Source: Akkermansia muciniphila (GTDB lineage Bacteria > Verrucomicrobiota > Verrucomicrobiia > Limisphaerales > SXTU01). Taken from it: a DNA stretch of 52,219 nt. Positions within the stretch are counted from its first letter, which is position 1; each line of letters starts with the position of its first letter. Under the pieces are notes generated by a model. That model did no database searches and was not told where the DNA came from. It was given only the letters and a program-made list of their open reading frames with translations. A program made the position numbers and the translations under genes. Shown here piece after piece: positions 25,469 through 33,849 of the stretch. The stretch lies in assembly GCA_945874145.1 (NCBI GenBank), contig CAMCFN010000027.1, positions 1-52,219 on the forward strand, in the 5' to 3' direction.

Positions 25469-26740
25469 GTGCGTGCGCGTGCCGCCCTGCTTCAACTCTA
25501 CCGCCTCGGGGTCCTGCTGGCCGTGGCCTGGCTCATCCGTGCGCACCACTTGCGGCTGCGGGTGGAAGGTGATCGCCCGGTGCGCGTTGAGGAGGTCGCG
25601 GGCTGGTTCACCAATGCCGCCGGGTTGCAGCTCGATCTGACCGCGCGTGGCGGTTTCCACGTGCTGGACAAGGCCGGTGCGGAACTCGGCTATCTCATCC
25701 GCACGCTGCCGCACGCGGACCGCACCATCGGCTACTGCGGCATCACGGATACGTTGGTGGCATTGGATCTCAATGGACGGGTGCTGGGTTTCAAGATCCG
25801 CCACTCGGAGGACACCAAGACGCATGTCGGCGATGTGATGGCCGACCGGCATTTTCGCAAAACATTTAACCAGATGACTTGGGACCAGGTCGCGGGGATG
25901 GACCTGAAGCAGGCCGGGGTGGAAGGTGTCTCTGGCGCAACCATGACCAGCCTCGCGGTCGCGGAAGGCATCGTTCATCGCTTCCGGGTCGCGCAAGGGG
26001 AGTTGCGCCCGCAGCCCGTCCGCTGGGGAACACGGGACATTGGGTTGGCCGCTGTGCTCGCGTTCGCATTGTGGCTGAGCTTCGCCAAGGCCGAGGGACG
26101 TGAGCGCTGGCGGCGTTGGTTCCAGTGGCTGGTGATTGGCTACGTGGGATTCCTGAATGGCGACTTGCTCGCCCAGTCGCTGTTCGCCGGGTGGGCGAAG
26201 TCAGGCATCGCCTGGCGCATGGCCCCGGGCTTGGTGTTGTTTGCGGCAGCGGCTGTCCTTGTGCCGTGGGCAACGCGGCGTCCGCTTTATTGTCAGCAGT
26301 TGTGTCCGCATGGCGCGTTGCAGGAGGTGGTCACGCGGTTTGCGCCGGGGCGATGGCGTTGGACGGTTCCAGCGTCACTGGACCGGGCACTGCGCTGGCT
26401 TCCCGGGGCGCTGCTGTTTGGGGTTCTGTTTGTGGTGATGCTGCCGTTGGACTTCGATCTCGCCAGTTTGGAGCCCTTTGATGCCTACGTGATCCGCTCC
26501 GCTGGGGTCGCCACCATATTGGTGGCGGTCGTCGGGCTAGGGGCGGCCATGTTCGTGCCCAAGGCCTACTGCAAATACGGCTGTCCAACCGGGGCCTTGC
26601 TGGAATTCGTGCGCGCCCGTGGAGTGGAAGACAAGTTTGGGCGGCGTGATTGGGTGGCTGGGCTGTTGCTGCTGGCCGGCTTAGCCATGCACTGGCAGCA
26701 CGCCGCCTTTTTCCAACTCATCTTTGGCACGGCGGTTTGA
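25469..26740 (+). CDS. NosR-like membrane protein: FMN-binding domain plus CX3CP iron-sulfur motifs
   Basis: 423 residues from a GTG at 25469. A signal or anchor helix is followed by an extracytoplasmic FMN-binding domain (about 35-175) with GVEGVSGATMTS: Thr158 of SGAT is the usual attachment site for covalent FMN. Then come roughly six membrane helices with two CX3CP motifs, YCQQLCPHGALQE (from residue 275) and YCKYGCPTGALLE (from 368), as in NosR and related electron-transfer proteins. The C-terminal ferredoxin domain of full NosR, with CX2CX2CX3C, is missing; the chain ends soon after the last helix. It probably moves electrons between the membrane and a periplasmic acceptor. No nitrous-oxide reductase genes are nearby, whereas PSC haem proteins are, which makes them candidate partners by context only. 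No clear ribosome-binding site. Confidence 0.83.
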   Translation: MRARAALLQLYRLGVLLAVAWLIRAHHLRLRVEGDRPVRVEEVAGWFTNAAGLQLDLTARGGFHVLDKAGAELGYLIRTLPHADRTIGYCGITDTLVALDLNGRVLGFKIRHSEDTKTHVGDVMADRHFRKTFNQMTWDQVAGMDLKQAGVEGVSGATMTSLAVAEGIVHRFRVAQGELRPQPVRWGTRDIGLAAVLAFALWLSFAKAEGRERWRRWFQWLVIGYVGFLNGDLLAQSLFAGWAKSGIAWRMAPGLVLFAAAAVLVPWATRRPLYCQQLCPHGALQEVVTRFAPGRWRWTVPASLDRALRWLPGALLFGVLFVVMLPLDFDLASLEPFDAYVIRSAGVATILVAVVGLGAAMFVPKAYCKYGCPTGALLEFVRARGVEDKFGRRDWVAGLLLLAGLAMHWQHAAFFQLIFGTAV

Positions 26741-26777
26741 TCTGGGACTGGCCGCCAACTCGCCGCCTGGGGACTTC

Positions 26778-29144
26778 CTACTTGCTTTGGAACAACTCGC
26801 TCCCGACCACCGCGTGGATTAAGGAGCGCAGGCCGTAGTCGGTGGCTTTCGCTTCCGCCAGGATCTTGTTCACCGCCGCGTGGTCGCCGAAGCCAACCGG
26901 CTGGCCGGTCGCGTAGGTGACCAGCTTCTCGGATAGACATCGGGTGATTTGTCCGGGGTCGGTGAGCAGCAGCTTCTTGAACTCCTCGACGGTGGCGAAC
27001 TTGCGTCCGTCCGGCAGTTCGTCGCCGGCATCCACGGGCCGGCCTTCGCCGTATTGATACGCGGCCAGGTATTTCGCCAGCGGGCCGACCCGGTTGTTCA
27101 CCCAGTTCTTCCGCTCGGCCACCACGCGATACTTTTCCCGCCAGCCACCGATGACGTCGTAGTTCTCCAACGCAAACCCCGGCGGGTCTATCCGTGAGTG
27201 GCAGCCAGCGCAGTTCTCTGTCGCGCGATGCTTCGCGAGCTGCTCGCGGATGGTCGTCGCGCCGCGGATGTCCGGCTCGACGGCGGGGACGTTCGGCGGC
27301 GGCGGCGGCGCGGGCCGGCCGATGATGCGGTCCAGCACCCACACGCCACGCAGGACCGGTGAGGTCGTCGTGCCATTGGCTGTGACCTTGAGCACGCTCG
27401 CGTGAGTCAGCACGCCGCCGCGATGCCACTCCGGCTTCAGCGCCACCTTGCGGAACGCGACGCCATGCACCTCCGGGATGCCGTAGTGCTTGGCCAGCCG
27501 CGCGTTCAGCATGGCGAAGTCCGAGTCTATGAAGTTCCGCACGCTGAGGTTGTGCTTCAGCAACTCCTCGAAAAACAGATGCGTCTCGCGCACCGCCGAC
27601 CATTGCAGCAGCTCCTCGAACTCGGGGTAAAGCGTCTTGTCCGGCGTGGTGGCTTCGATGTCGCGCAGGCTCAACCACTGGCCGGTGAAGTTCTCGGTGA
27701 ACGCCTGCGCCTTGGGATGCTTCAGCATCCTCTCCACCTGCGCGCGGAGCACCTCGGGCTTGCGCAGTTCACCCTTCGCCGCCAGCGCGAGCAGCGGCTC
27801 ATCCGGCATCGTGCTCCAGAGGAAATACGAGAGCCGCGCCGCCAGCGCATGGTCATCGAGCGGGCCGGTCGGCTCGCGGAAGTAGAGGAATTTCGGCGAG
27901 GCCAGCACCGCCTTATAGCCCACACGCAACGCCGCCTCAAACGGCTGGCCCATCTCCAGAGACTTCGCCGCGACGGCAACGAACGGCTTCTCCTCGCCTT
28001 CCTTCACCGGGCGACGGAACGCGCGCGGGAGCAGCGCACGAATCAACTTCTCCGCGTCGGCGAGTGTGCCCTTCTTTGGGTCCGCGTCGCCGAACACGCG
28101 GCGGTAGCTCTCCGTCGGCCACGCCTCCGGGAACGGCCCCTCCGTCTCGACCCAGTGGACCTTTAGCCCCGGCCCCGGATACTCCGCCATCGTCTCCTGC
28201 TTGAGATACACGAAGGGCAGCGCCATCGGCATGAGCTTGACCGTGTCGTTCTTCGCGCCGAGGCGCTCCTCGAACTCGATGACCGTCGGCTTCGGTCCCG
28301 GCGGCGCGTCGAAGTAGCCGAGGTGCCGCGCGTAGTTGCCGCTCACCACGAAGTTGCCCAGCAGCAGGCCCAGCGGCAGCGGCGTCGGCGAGTTGTGCGC
28401 GGAGACGGCGATGCGAAACTTGTAGCGTCCCGGGGCGGGGGCCTTGAACTGCCGCACATCCGTCGCGCCGCCGCGAAAGAGCACCACGCCGTCGTCCTGC
28501 TTGTAAACGCCGTTGGCGAACCACTTGGGCAACGACTCATAGAAGTCGAAGCGCTCCTGCTTGCTCTCCAGCTTGTGAACGGGCGCGAGCGCCGCCGTGA
28601 TGACCGCATCCGCCGCTTCGAGATAGCGCTCCATCAGCACCGGCGAGACGTTCAACGCCGCTCCCACGTTGTCGAAGCCCTGCGCGATGGTGTCCTCCGG
28701 CAGCATCTCCTTCACCATCACGTTCACGGCGAAGAGGTCGCGCACGGTGTTCTCGTATTCCACGCGGTTGAGGCGACGTAACACCACGCGTCCGTCCGCG
28801 CGATGCTTCGCCGCCGCCTCGTCGAGCTGCGCGTTCAACTGCCGCACGAACGTCTGCACCTGAGCTGGCTCCGGGCGCGGCTCCTTCTTTGGCGGCATTT
28901 CCCCTGACTGCACTCGTGTGACGACTTCTCGCCACCGCTCGAAGGCGCTAGGTTTGGAGAAATCCGTGTCCAACTGATCGAGCCGCAAATCTCCCTTCAC
29001 CTTCTCCGGTCCGTGGCAGCGGAGACAGTGCGCTTTGAGAAACGCACTGTTCGGTGCGTTCAGTGATGCCGGCGCGGCAAACAAGTTATTCGTTCCCCCG
29101 AGCCAGCCCAGCAGCGTGAGCACAGTGATAATGCGTGTCTTCAT
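26778..29144 (-). CDS. DUF1587/1595/1592/1588/1585 planctomycete-type cytochrome protein
   Basis: 788 residues. Signal peptide (MKTRIITVLTLLGWLGG to FAAPAS), haem domain with CLRCH in HCLRCHGPEKVKGDLRL and SGEMPPKKEPRP as possible Met region, DUF1587 (RRLNRVEYENTVRDLF), DUF1595, DUF1592 (HALAARLSYFLWSTMPDE, FTENFTGQWLSLRDI), DUF1588 (GVLTHASVLKVTANGTTTSPV) with a second CXXCH (CAGCHSRIDPPGFALENYD), and DUF1585 at the C-terminus. It is a full-length paralogue of the protein at 33850-36282. Last gene of the minus-strand cluster, 15 bases after the DUF1501 gene. The proline run PAPPPPPNVP before DUF1585 is normal linker. Exported haem protein, function unknown. Confidence 0.93.
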   Translation of the reverse strand: MKTRIITVLTLLGWLGGTNNLFAAPASLNAPNSAFLKAHCLRCHGPEKVKGDLRLDQLDTDFSKPSAFERWREVVTRVQSGEMPPKKEPRPEPAQVQTFVRQLNAQLDEAAAKHRADGRVVLRRLNRVEYENTVRDLFAVNVMVKEMLPEDTIAQGFDNVGAALNVSPVLMERYLEAADAVITAALAPVHKLESKQERFDFYESLPKWFANGVYKQDDGVVLFRGGATDVRQFKAPAPGRYKFRIAVSAHNSPTPLPLGLLLGNFVVSGNYARHLGYFDAPPGPKPTVIEFEERLGAKNDTVKLMPMALPFVYLKQETMAEYPGPGLKVHWVETEGPFPEAWPTESYRRVFGDADPKKGTLADAEKLIRALLPRAFRRPVKEGEEKPFVAVAAKSLEMGQPFEAALRVGYKAVLASPKFLYFREPTGPLDDHALAARLSYFLWSTMPDEPLLALAAKGELRKPEVLRAQVERMLKHPKAQAFTENFTGQWLSLRDIEATTPDKTLYPEFEELLQWSAVRETHLFFEELLKHNLSVRNFIDSDFAMLNARLAKHYGIPEVHGVAFRKVALKPEWHRGGVLTHASVLKVTANGTTTSPVLRGVWVLDRIIGRPAPPPPPNVPAVEPDIRGATTIREQLAKHRATENCAGCHSRIDPPGFALENYDVIGGWREKYRVVAERKNWVNNRVGPLAKYLAAYQYGEGRPVDAGDELPDGRKFATVEEFKKLLLTDPGQITRCLSEKLVTYATGQPVGFGDHAAVNKILAEAKATDYGLRSLIHAVVGSELFQSK

Positions 29145-29159
29145 CGGAAGTGAGTCTCG

Positions 29160-30575
29160 TCAGGTGATCAACTCCCGAACCACTTCGCCGCTCACGTCGG
29201 TGAGGCGGTAGTCGCGGCCCGTGTTGCGATAGGTGAGCTGCTCGTGGTTTAGGCCGAGCTGGTGGAGAATCGTCGCGTGCAGGTCGGGGACGGAGACGGG
29301 CTTGTCCACCGCGTTGTAGCCGAACTCGTCCGTCGCGCCGTGGACCATGCCGCCTTTGATGCCGCCGCCGGCCATCCACATCGTAAAACCTTTCGGATGA
29401 TGGTCGCGGCCCTTGCCGTTTTCCGCGACGGGCGAACGCCCAAACTCGCCGCCCCAGATGACCAGCGTGGTGTCGAGCAGGCCGGTGGCCTTGAGGTCGT
29501 TGAGCAACGCGGCGATGGGCTGGTCCGTTTCGGCGCAGTGGAGGTCGTGGTTTTTTTTCAAGTCGTCGTGCGCGTCCCACGCCTTCGGACCTTCGTTGCC
29601 GCCGCTGTAGAGTTGGACAAACCGCACGCCGCGCTCGACGAGCCGGCGGGCGAGCAGGCAGTTGCGACCGAAGTGCTGCGTGACCGGACGGTCGAGGCCG
29701 TAGAGCTTACGAATGGACTCCGGCTCGCGTGCGACATCCACGCACTCGGCGGCGCTCATCTGCATGCGGAAGGCGAGTTCGTAGGACGCGATGCGCGCGG
29801 CGAGGCTGGTCTCGGAGGGATTCGCGGCGGCGTATTCCTCGTTCCACTGCCGGAGCAGGTCGAGGCGCGCGCGCTGCTGGCTGGCGGTGACACTCTTCGG
29901 CGGCGTGAGGTAGGCGATGGGGTCGCCGCTGGAGCGGAACGGCACGCCTTGAAAGGAGGCGGGCATGAAGCCGTTCGACCAGTTCAACGCCCCGTTCACC
30001 GGCGCGCCTTGGTGGTCGAGCAGCACGACGTAGGCAGGGAGATTTTCGCTCTCCGAGCCGAGGCCGTAAGTCACCCACGAGCCCATGCTCGGGCGGCCCG
30101 GCAGCGTGAAGCCGCTGTTCATCTGGAAGAGCGCCGGGCCGTGGTTGTTGCTCTCCGTGTGCATCGAGCGGATGACGCACAGGTCGTCCGCGTGGCGCGC
30201 GAGGTGCGGATACGTCTCCGCGATATCTATGCCGGCCGCGCCGTGCTTCGCGAAGCCGTAGTAGCTTTTCATCGCCACGTTCTGCGTTTTGCGGCCCATG
30301 AACGCGTCCTCGGGTTTCCACACGGGGATGGCCTTGCCGTGCCATTTCTCCAGCTCTGGCTTTGGGTCGAAGAGGTCCACATGGCTCGGCCCGCCATACA
30401 TGAAGAGGAAGATGACGGACTTGGCGCGCGGCGCGAAATGCGGCGGATGCGCTGCCAGCGGGTTCGTGGAGGCCGGGGCGGAGAGAGCGCCCTCCGCGCG
30501 CAGCAACGAGTTCAGCGCCAGCGCGCCGAAGCCGCCGCCGCTCAACTGAAGCATTCGTCTCCGGGTCAGGTTCAT
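29160..30575 (-). CDS. DUF1501 family exported protein (Tat signal)
   Basis: 471 residues. The N-terminus NLTRRRMLQLSGGGFGALAL is a Tat signal. The core has [51 protein letters not shown] and MAGGGIKGG. The WDHH motif of other copies is WDAHDD here with extra inserted residues (NEGPKAWDAHDDLKKNHDL). The start ATG at 30575 overlaps the stop of the upstream DUF1549/DUF1553 gene as ATGA, a strong sign of translational coupling and of these two acting as a pair. A longer open frame upstream lies inside that gene and is not coding. Expected location: periplasm or cell surface. Confidence 0.92.
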   Translation of the reverse strand: MNLTRRRMLQLSGGGFGALALNSLLRAEGALSAPASTNPLAAHPPHFAPRAKSVIFLFMYGGPSHVDLFDPKPELEKWHGKAIPVWKPEDAFMGRKTQNVAMKSYYGFAKHGAAGIDIAETYPHLARHADDLCVIRSMHTESNNHGPALFQMNSGFTLPGRPSMGSWVTYGLGSESENLPAYVVLLDHQGAPVNGALNWSNGFMPASFQGVPFRSSGDPIAYLTPPKSVTASQQRARLDLLRQWNEEYAAANPSETSLAARIASYELAFRMQMSAAECVDVAREPESIRKLYGLDRPVTQHFGRNCLLARRLVERGVRFVQLYSGGNEGPKAWDAHDDLKKNHDLHCAETDQPIAALLNDLKATGLLDTTLVIWGGEFGRSPVAENGKGRDHHPKGFTMWMAGGGIKGGMVHGATDEFGYNAVDKPVSVPDLHATILHQLGLNHEQLTYRNTGRDYRLTDVSGEVVRELIT

Positions 30576-32488
30576 TCGATGTAGATGAACTCGCTGCTGT
30601 TGAACATCACATGGGCCAGGTCCGTGAGCGCACGCTGGCGCGGCAAGTTCGTGGGCGAAGGCACCTTCGCATAGACGGCCTCGCGCGCCTCGACGAACGC
30701 CACCGCCTGCTTCAGCCGTTCCGGGCCCGCCGGCTTGGCCAGCGCGAGCAACAGCATCCGCTCGATGACACGAGCTAAGTTCTCCCCCGCCTCGGCCACG
30801 GCGCGTAGCGCGAGGAAGCCCGCCTGGTCCTCGACAAACTCGTCGTTCATCAGCACCAGCGCCTGGGTCGGCACCACACTCTGCATCCGCTCGGCGCAAC
30901 TGTCCGTGGTCGTGGGCGCATCGAAGAGTTCCATCATCGGCATGAGCAGCTGGCGCTTCGCGTAGATATAGACGCTGCGCCGCCACTGTGACGGGCCTTC
31001 GGACATAAGCACGGGCCACTTGTTACGCTGGCTGGCTGTCAGCAGGTCGGCGCGAATGCGCGGCTTGATGCCCGGCCCCCCGAGTTGCGGGTTCAGCTTC
31101 CCGCTCACTGCAAGAATACTGTCGCGCAGCGCCTCGGCTTCGAGCCGCTGCCGACTTGCGCGCCAGAGCAACGCGTTCTCCGGGTCGATCCGTTGGCCAA
31201 GCTCGTTGGGCTGCGATGCCTGCCGATACGTCGCCGACATCAACAGCAGCTTGTGCAACGCCTTCCACCCTCCGCCGTCGGCGATGAGCCGGGCCGCGAG
31301 GTAATCAAGCAACTCCGGGTGCGTGGGGCGCTCTCCGTTGAAACCGAAGTTGCTCGGCGTCGCGACCAGTCCCCGGCCGAAGTGATGCTGCCAGATGCGG
31401 TTTGCCAGCACTCGCCATGTCAGCGGGTTCTCCGGTGCGGCAATCCACTCCGCCAGCGTGCGGCGGCGCCCAGAGGACTTCGCGTCCGGCTCCGGTTCCG
31501 GAAACCGCAGCGGGTTCGACACGAGCACGAGCGGAGCCGCGGGCGGGACTACGGGCCCCTTGTTTTGCAGGCTGCCGCGTCCGAGCAAATGCGTCGGCGG
31601 CACTGCGCCCTTCGTCTCCACGAGCGCTTGCAACTTCACCACCTGCTTCGCCTTGTCCTTATCGTCGCTCTCCATGGGCACGCCGCGCTTCACCGTGCCA
31701 TTGAAGACCGCGAGCAGGCTGTAGTAATCCGCGCTCGTGACTGGGTCATACTTGTGGTCGTGGCAACGCGCGCAGCCCACGGTGAGGCCGAGGAATACCG
31801 TCGAGGTGGTGGAGATGACATCGTCCAACTCGTCGAGGCGATACTGCTCCTTGTTGTTGCCCATGTTGTCGTCGTTGCTTGGGCCGTTGCGGCAGAAGCC
31901 GGTGGCCACCAGCGTCTCCTCGTCCGCGCCCGGCACCTCGTCGCCCGCTAGTTGCTCGGCGATGAACCGCGCGTAGGGCTTGTCCTCATTGAAGCTGCGG
32001 ATGACGTAGTCGCGGTAACGCCAGGCATGCGGACGGTCGAGGTCGTTGTGGAAGCCGCTGCTGTCTGCGTAGCGCGCAAGGTCCAGCCAGTGCCGCCCCC
32101 ATCGCTCGCCGTAGTGCGGACTCGCCAGCAATCGGTCCACGACGCGTTCCCACGCTCGCGGCGCGGGGTCCTTCACAAACGCCTCTACTTCCTCCGGCGT
32201 CGGCGGCAAGCCTATGAGGTCGAAGCTGGCGCGGCGAATCAACGTGCGCCGGTCTGCTTCCGGCGAAGGTTTCAGCCCCTTTGCTTCCAAGGCCGTGAGG
32301 ATGAAGCGGTCCACTTCGGTTCGCGCCCAAGCTGCATCCTTCACGGTCGGGAGTTTGCCTGAATGCAAGGGCTGAAAAGCCCAATGTTTGCGCCCGACTT
32401 CCAATGACGGCGTCGCCGCGAAGCTGACCGCACAACCCACAGCGAGGCAGACCGCCGCTAGTCTCAGGATGGAGCGAAGCGTGTTCAA
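30572..32488 (-). CDS. DUF1549/DUF1553 protein lacking the N-terminal haem domain
   Basis: 638 residues from a TTG start at 32488, preceded by AGAGAGAG and leading straight into a signal peptide (LNTLRSILRLAAVCLAV). DUF1549 blocks: RRASFDLIGLPPTPEEVEAF, SPHYGERWGRHWLDLARYAD, and a single CXXCH in CARCHDHKYDP. DUF1553 blocks: NPLTWRVLANRIWQHHFGRG, RPTHPELLDYL, VPTQALVLMNDEFV, and the closing FNSSEFIYIE. Unlike the two other DUF1549 proteins in the window there is no PSC1 haem domain before DUF1549, so this is the short form. Overlaps the DUF1501 gene by 4 bases (ATGA). An upstream open extension to 32692 reads as low-complexity Arg/Ser and is rejected. Confidence 0.88.
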   Translation of the reverse strand: MNTLRSILRLAAVCLAVGCAVSFAATPSLEVGRKHWAFQPLHSGKLPTVKDAAWARTEVDRFILTALEAKGLKPSPEADRRTLIRRASFDLIGLPPTPEEVEAFVKDPAPRAWERVVDRLLASPHYGERWGRHWLDLARYADSSGFHNDLDRPHAWRYRDYVIRSFNEDKPYARFIAEQLAGDEVPGADEETLVATGFCRNGPSNDDNMGNNKEQYRLDELDDVISTTSTVFLGLTVGCARCHDHKYDPVTSADYYSLLAVFNGTVKRGVPMESDDKDKAKQVVKLQALVETKGAVPPTHLLGRGSLQNKGPVVPPAAPLVLVSNPLRFPEPEPDAKSSGRRRTLAEWIAAPENPLTWRVLANRIWQHHFGRGLVATPSNFGFNGERPTHPELLDYLAARLIADGGGWKALHKLLLMSATYRQASQPNELGQRIDPENALLWRASRQRLEAEALRDSILAVSGKLNPQLGGPGIKPRIRADLLTASQRNKWPVLMSEGPSQWRRSVYIYAKRQLLMPMMELFDAPTTTDSCAERMQSVVPTQALVLMNDEFVEDQAGFLALRAVAEAGENLARVIERMLLLALAKPAGPERLKQAVAFVEAREAVYAKVPSPTNLPRQRALTDLAHVMFNSSEFIYIE

Positions 32489-32537
32489 TTGACTCTCTCT
32501 ATGCTGGCGGCAAGGGCCAGAGAGCGCAACGCCCGCT

Positions 32538-33842
32538 TCACAGCATCTCCAGCCCCTGTAGCGGCCCGGTTCCCGAACTGAACTTCTCCGTCTCAATGCC
32601 CATGCGCTGGAGCATGGAGACGTAGAGGTTGCACAGCGGTGGCGGGGACTTCGGGTCGAAGGCGAGGTGCTGGCCGTGCTTGAAGCCGCCACCGGCCAGC
32701 AGCACGGGGAGGTTGCGCGTGGAGTGGTTGCTGGCGTTGCCGAGGTTGCTGCTGAAGAAAACCATCGTGCGGTCGAGGAGGCTTTCGCCCTGCTCCTCGG
32801 TCTGCTTCAGCTTGTTGAGCAGTTCGACGAGCGTCTTCATCTTCTCGATTTCGAGGGTCTTGAGCTGCGCGAGCTTCGTGGGGTCCTGGCCGTGGTGCGA
32901 GAGGTCGTGGTGGCCCTGCGACACGCCCTGAATCGGTGGCACGAGGCTGGTGCCGAGGAGGAGCATCGAGATGAGGCGCGTCGAGTCGGTCTGGAGCGCG
33001 AGGTGGATGAGGTCGAACATGCTCCGGTTTTTGCCGATGAGGTCGGCGGAGTTCAGGTTGTTCTGCGGCGGCTTCGCCTCGACCTTCGGCTTGGGCTTCT
33101 TGGACCATTCTTCGTTCGTGACCATGCGCTGCTCCAGCTCGCGGACGCTGGTGAAATACTCGTCCATCTTCTCGCGGTCGCGCGTGCCGAGCGAGGTCTG
33201 CAAGCGCCTCGCCTGCTCGCGCACGGTGTCGAGGATGCTCTGGCCGTCGCGCAAACGCCGCGCCTGTGCCTGCACTTCGTCGGGCCGGCCTTCGAGGAAG
33301 AGGCGCGCGAAGACGTTCGCGGGATACAAGTCTGGCGGCACCAGTGCGCCGCTGCGCGTCCACGAGAGTCCAAAGCCCTCCGCCGAGAGCGACAGGCTGG
33401 GGAAACGCGTCTGCCCGCCGATGCGCTCGGCGGCGAACTGGTCCACGGAAATGCTGTTGCGGAAGCCCGCGCGAATCTCCGGGTGCGGCGCGCCGGTGAG
33501 GAAGCTGAAGATGGAATCGTGGCTCGACCCGACCTCGGGATGCGCCAGCCCAGACATCACGGTGAATTCGTTGCGGAAATTCTTGAGCACGTCGAGATAC
33601 GGCGTGGGCGCGTAGTCGCGGCCCGCCTCGGTGGGGAAGAAGTTCGCGGGATGCACCCCGAGCGGCGTGCAAATGAAGAGAGCGCGGCGAATCGCCGGGC
33701 CTTTTCCAGCGGCGAAGGCACGCGGCTGGAGCGACTCCAGCACGGGCAAGGCGAGCGAGACGCCGGCAGCCCGGAGGAAGGTGCGGCGGGTGAGGGCGGG
33801 GCGAGTAAGCGGAGTGGTGGACTGAAGGAGTGGTGCGATCAT
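32538..33842 (-). CDS. DUF1552 family exported protein (Tat signal)
   Basis: 434 residues. Tat signal PALTRRTFLRAAGVSLALPV, then the DUF1552 pattern: RALFICTPLGVHPANFFPTEAG, NEFTVMSGLAHPEVGSSHDS, FPSLSLSAEG, MVFFSSNLGNASNHSTRNLPVLLAGGGF and a C-terminal CNLYVSMLQRMGIETEKF. DUF1552 proteins resemble DUF1501 in length and in the closing LLAGGG motif and are usually encoded beside DUF1592-type cytochromes, as here: the DUF1592 gene ends 7 bases upstream. No reaction has been established for the family. The ATG at 33842 gives a short N-region ahead of the twin arginines. Confidence 0.9.
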   Translation of the reverse strand: MIAPLLQSTTPLTRPALTRRTFLRAAGVSLALPVLESLQPRAFAAGKGPAIRRALFICTPLGVHPANFFPTEAGRDYAPTPYLDVLKNFRNEFTVMSGLAHPEVGSSHDSIFSFLTGAPHPEIRAGFRNSISVDQFAAERIGGQTRFPSLSLSAEGFGLSWTRSGALVPPDLYPANVFARLFLEGRPDEVQAQARRLRDGQSILDTVREQARRLQTSLGTRDREKMDEYFTSVRELEQRMVTNEEWSKKPKPKVEAKPPQNNLNSADLIGKNRSMFDLIHLALQTDSTRLISMLLLGTSLVPPIQGVSQGHHDLSHHGQDPTKLAQLKTLEIEKMKTLVELLNKLKQTEEQGESLLDRTMVFFSSNLGNASNHSTRNLPVLLAGGGFKHGQHLAFDPKSPPPLCNLYVSMLQRMGIETEKFSSGTGPLQGLEML

Positions 33843-33849
33843 GGCTGGC

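Noticed and set aside
25469-26740. Nitrous-oxide reduction locus suggested by the NosR-like protein
   Set aside because: No nosZ, nosD, nosF or nosY genes are nearby and the ferredoxin domain is missing.
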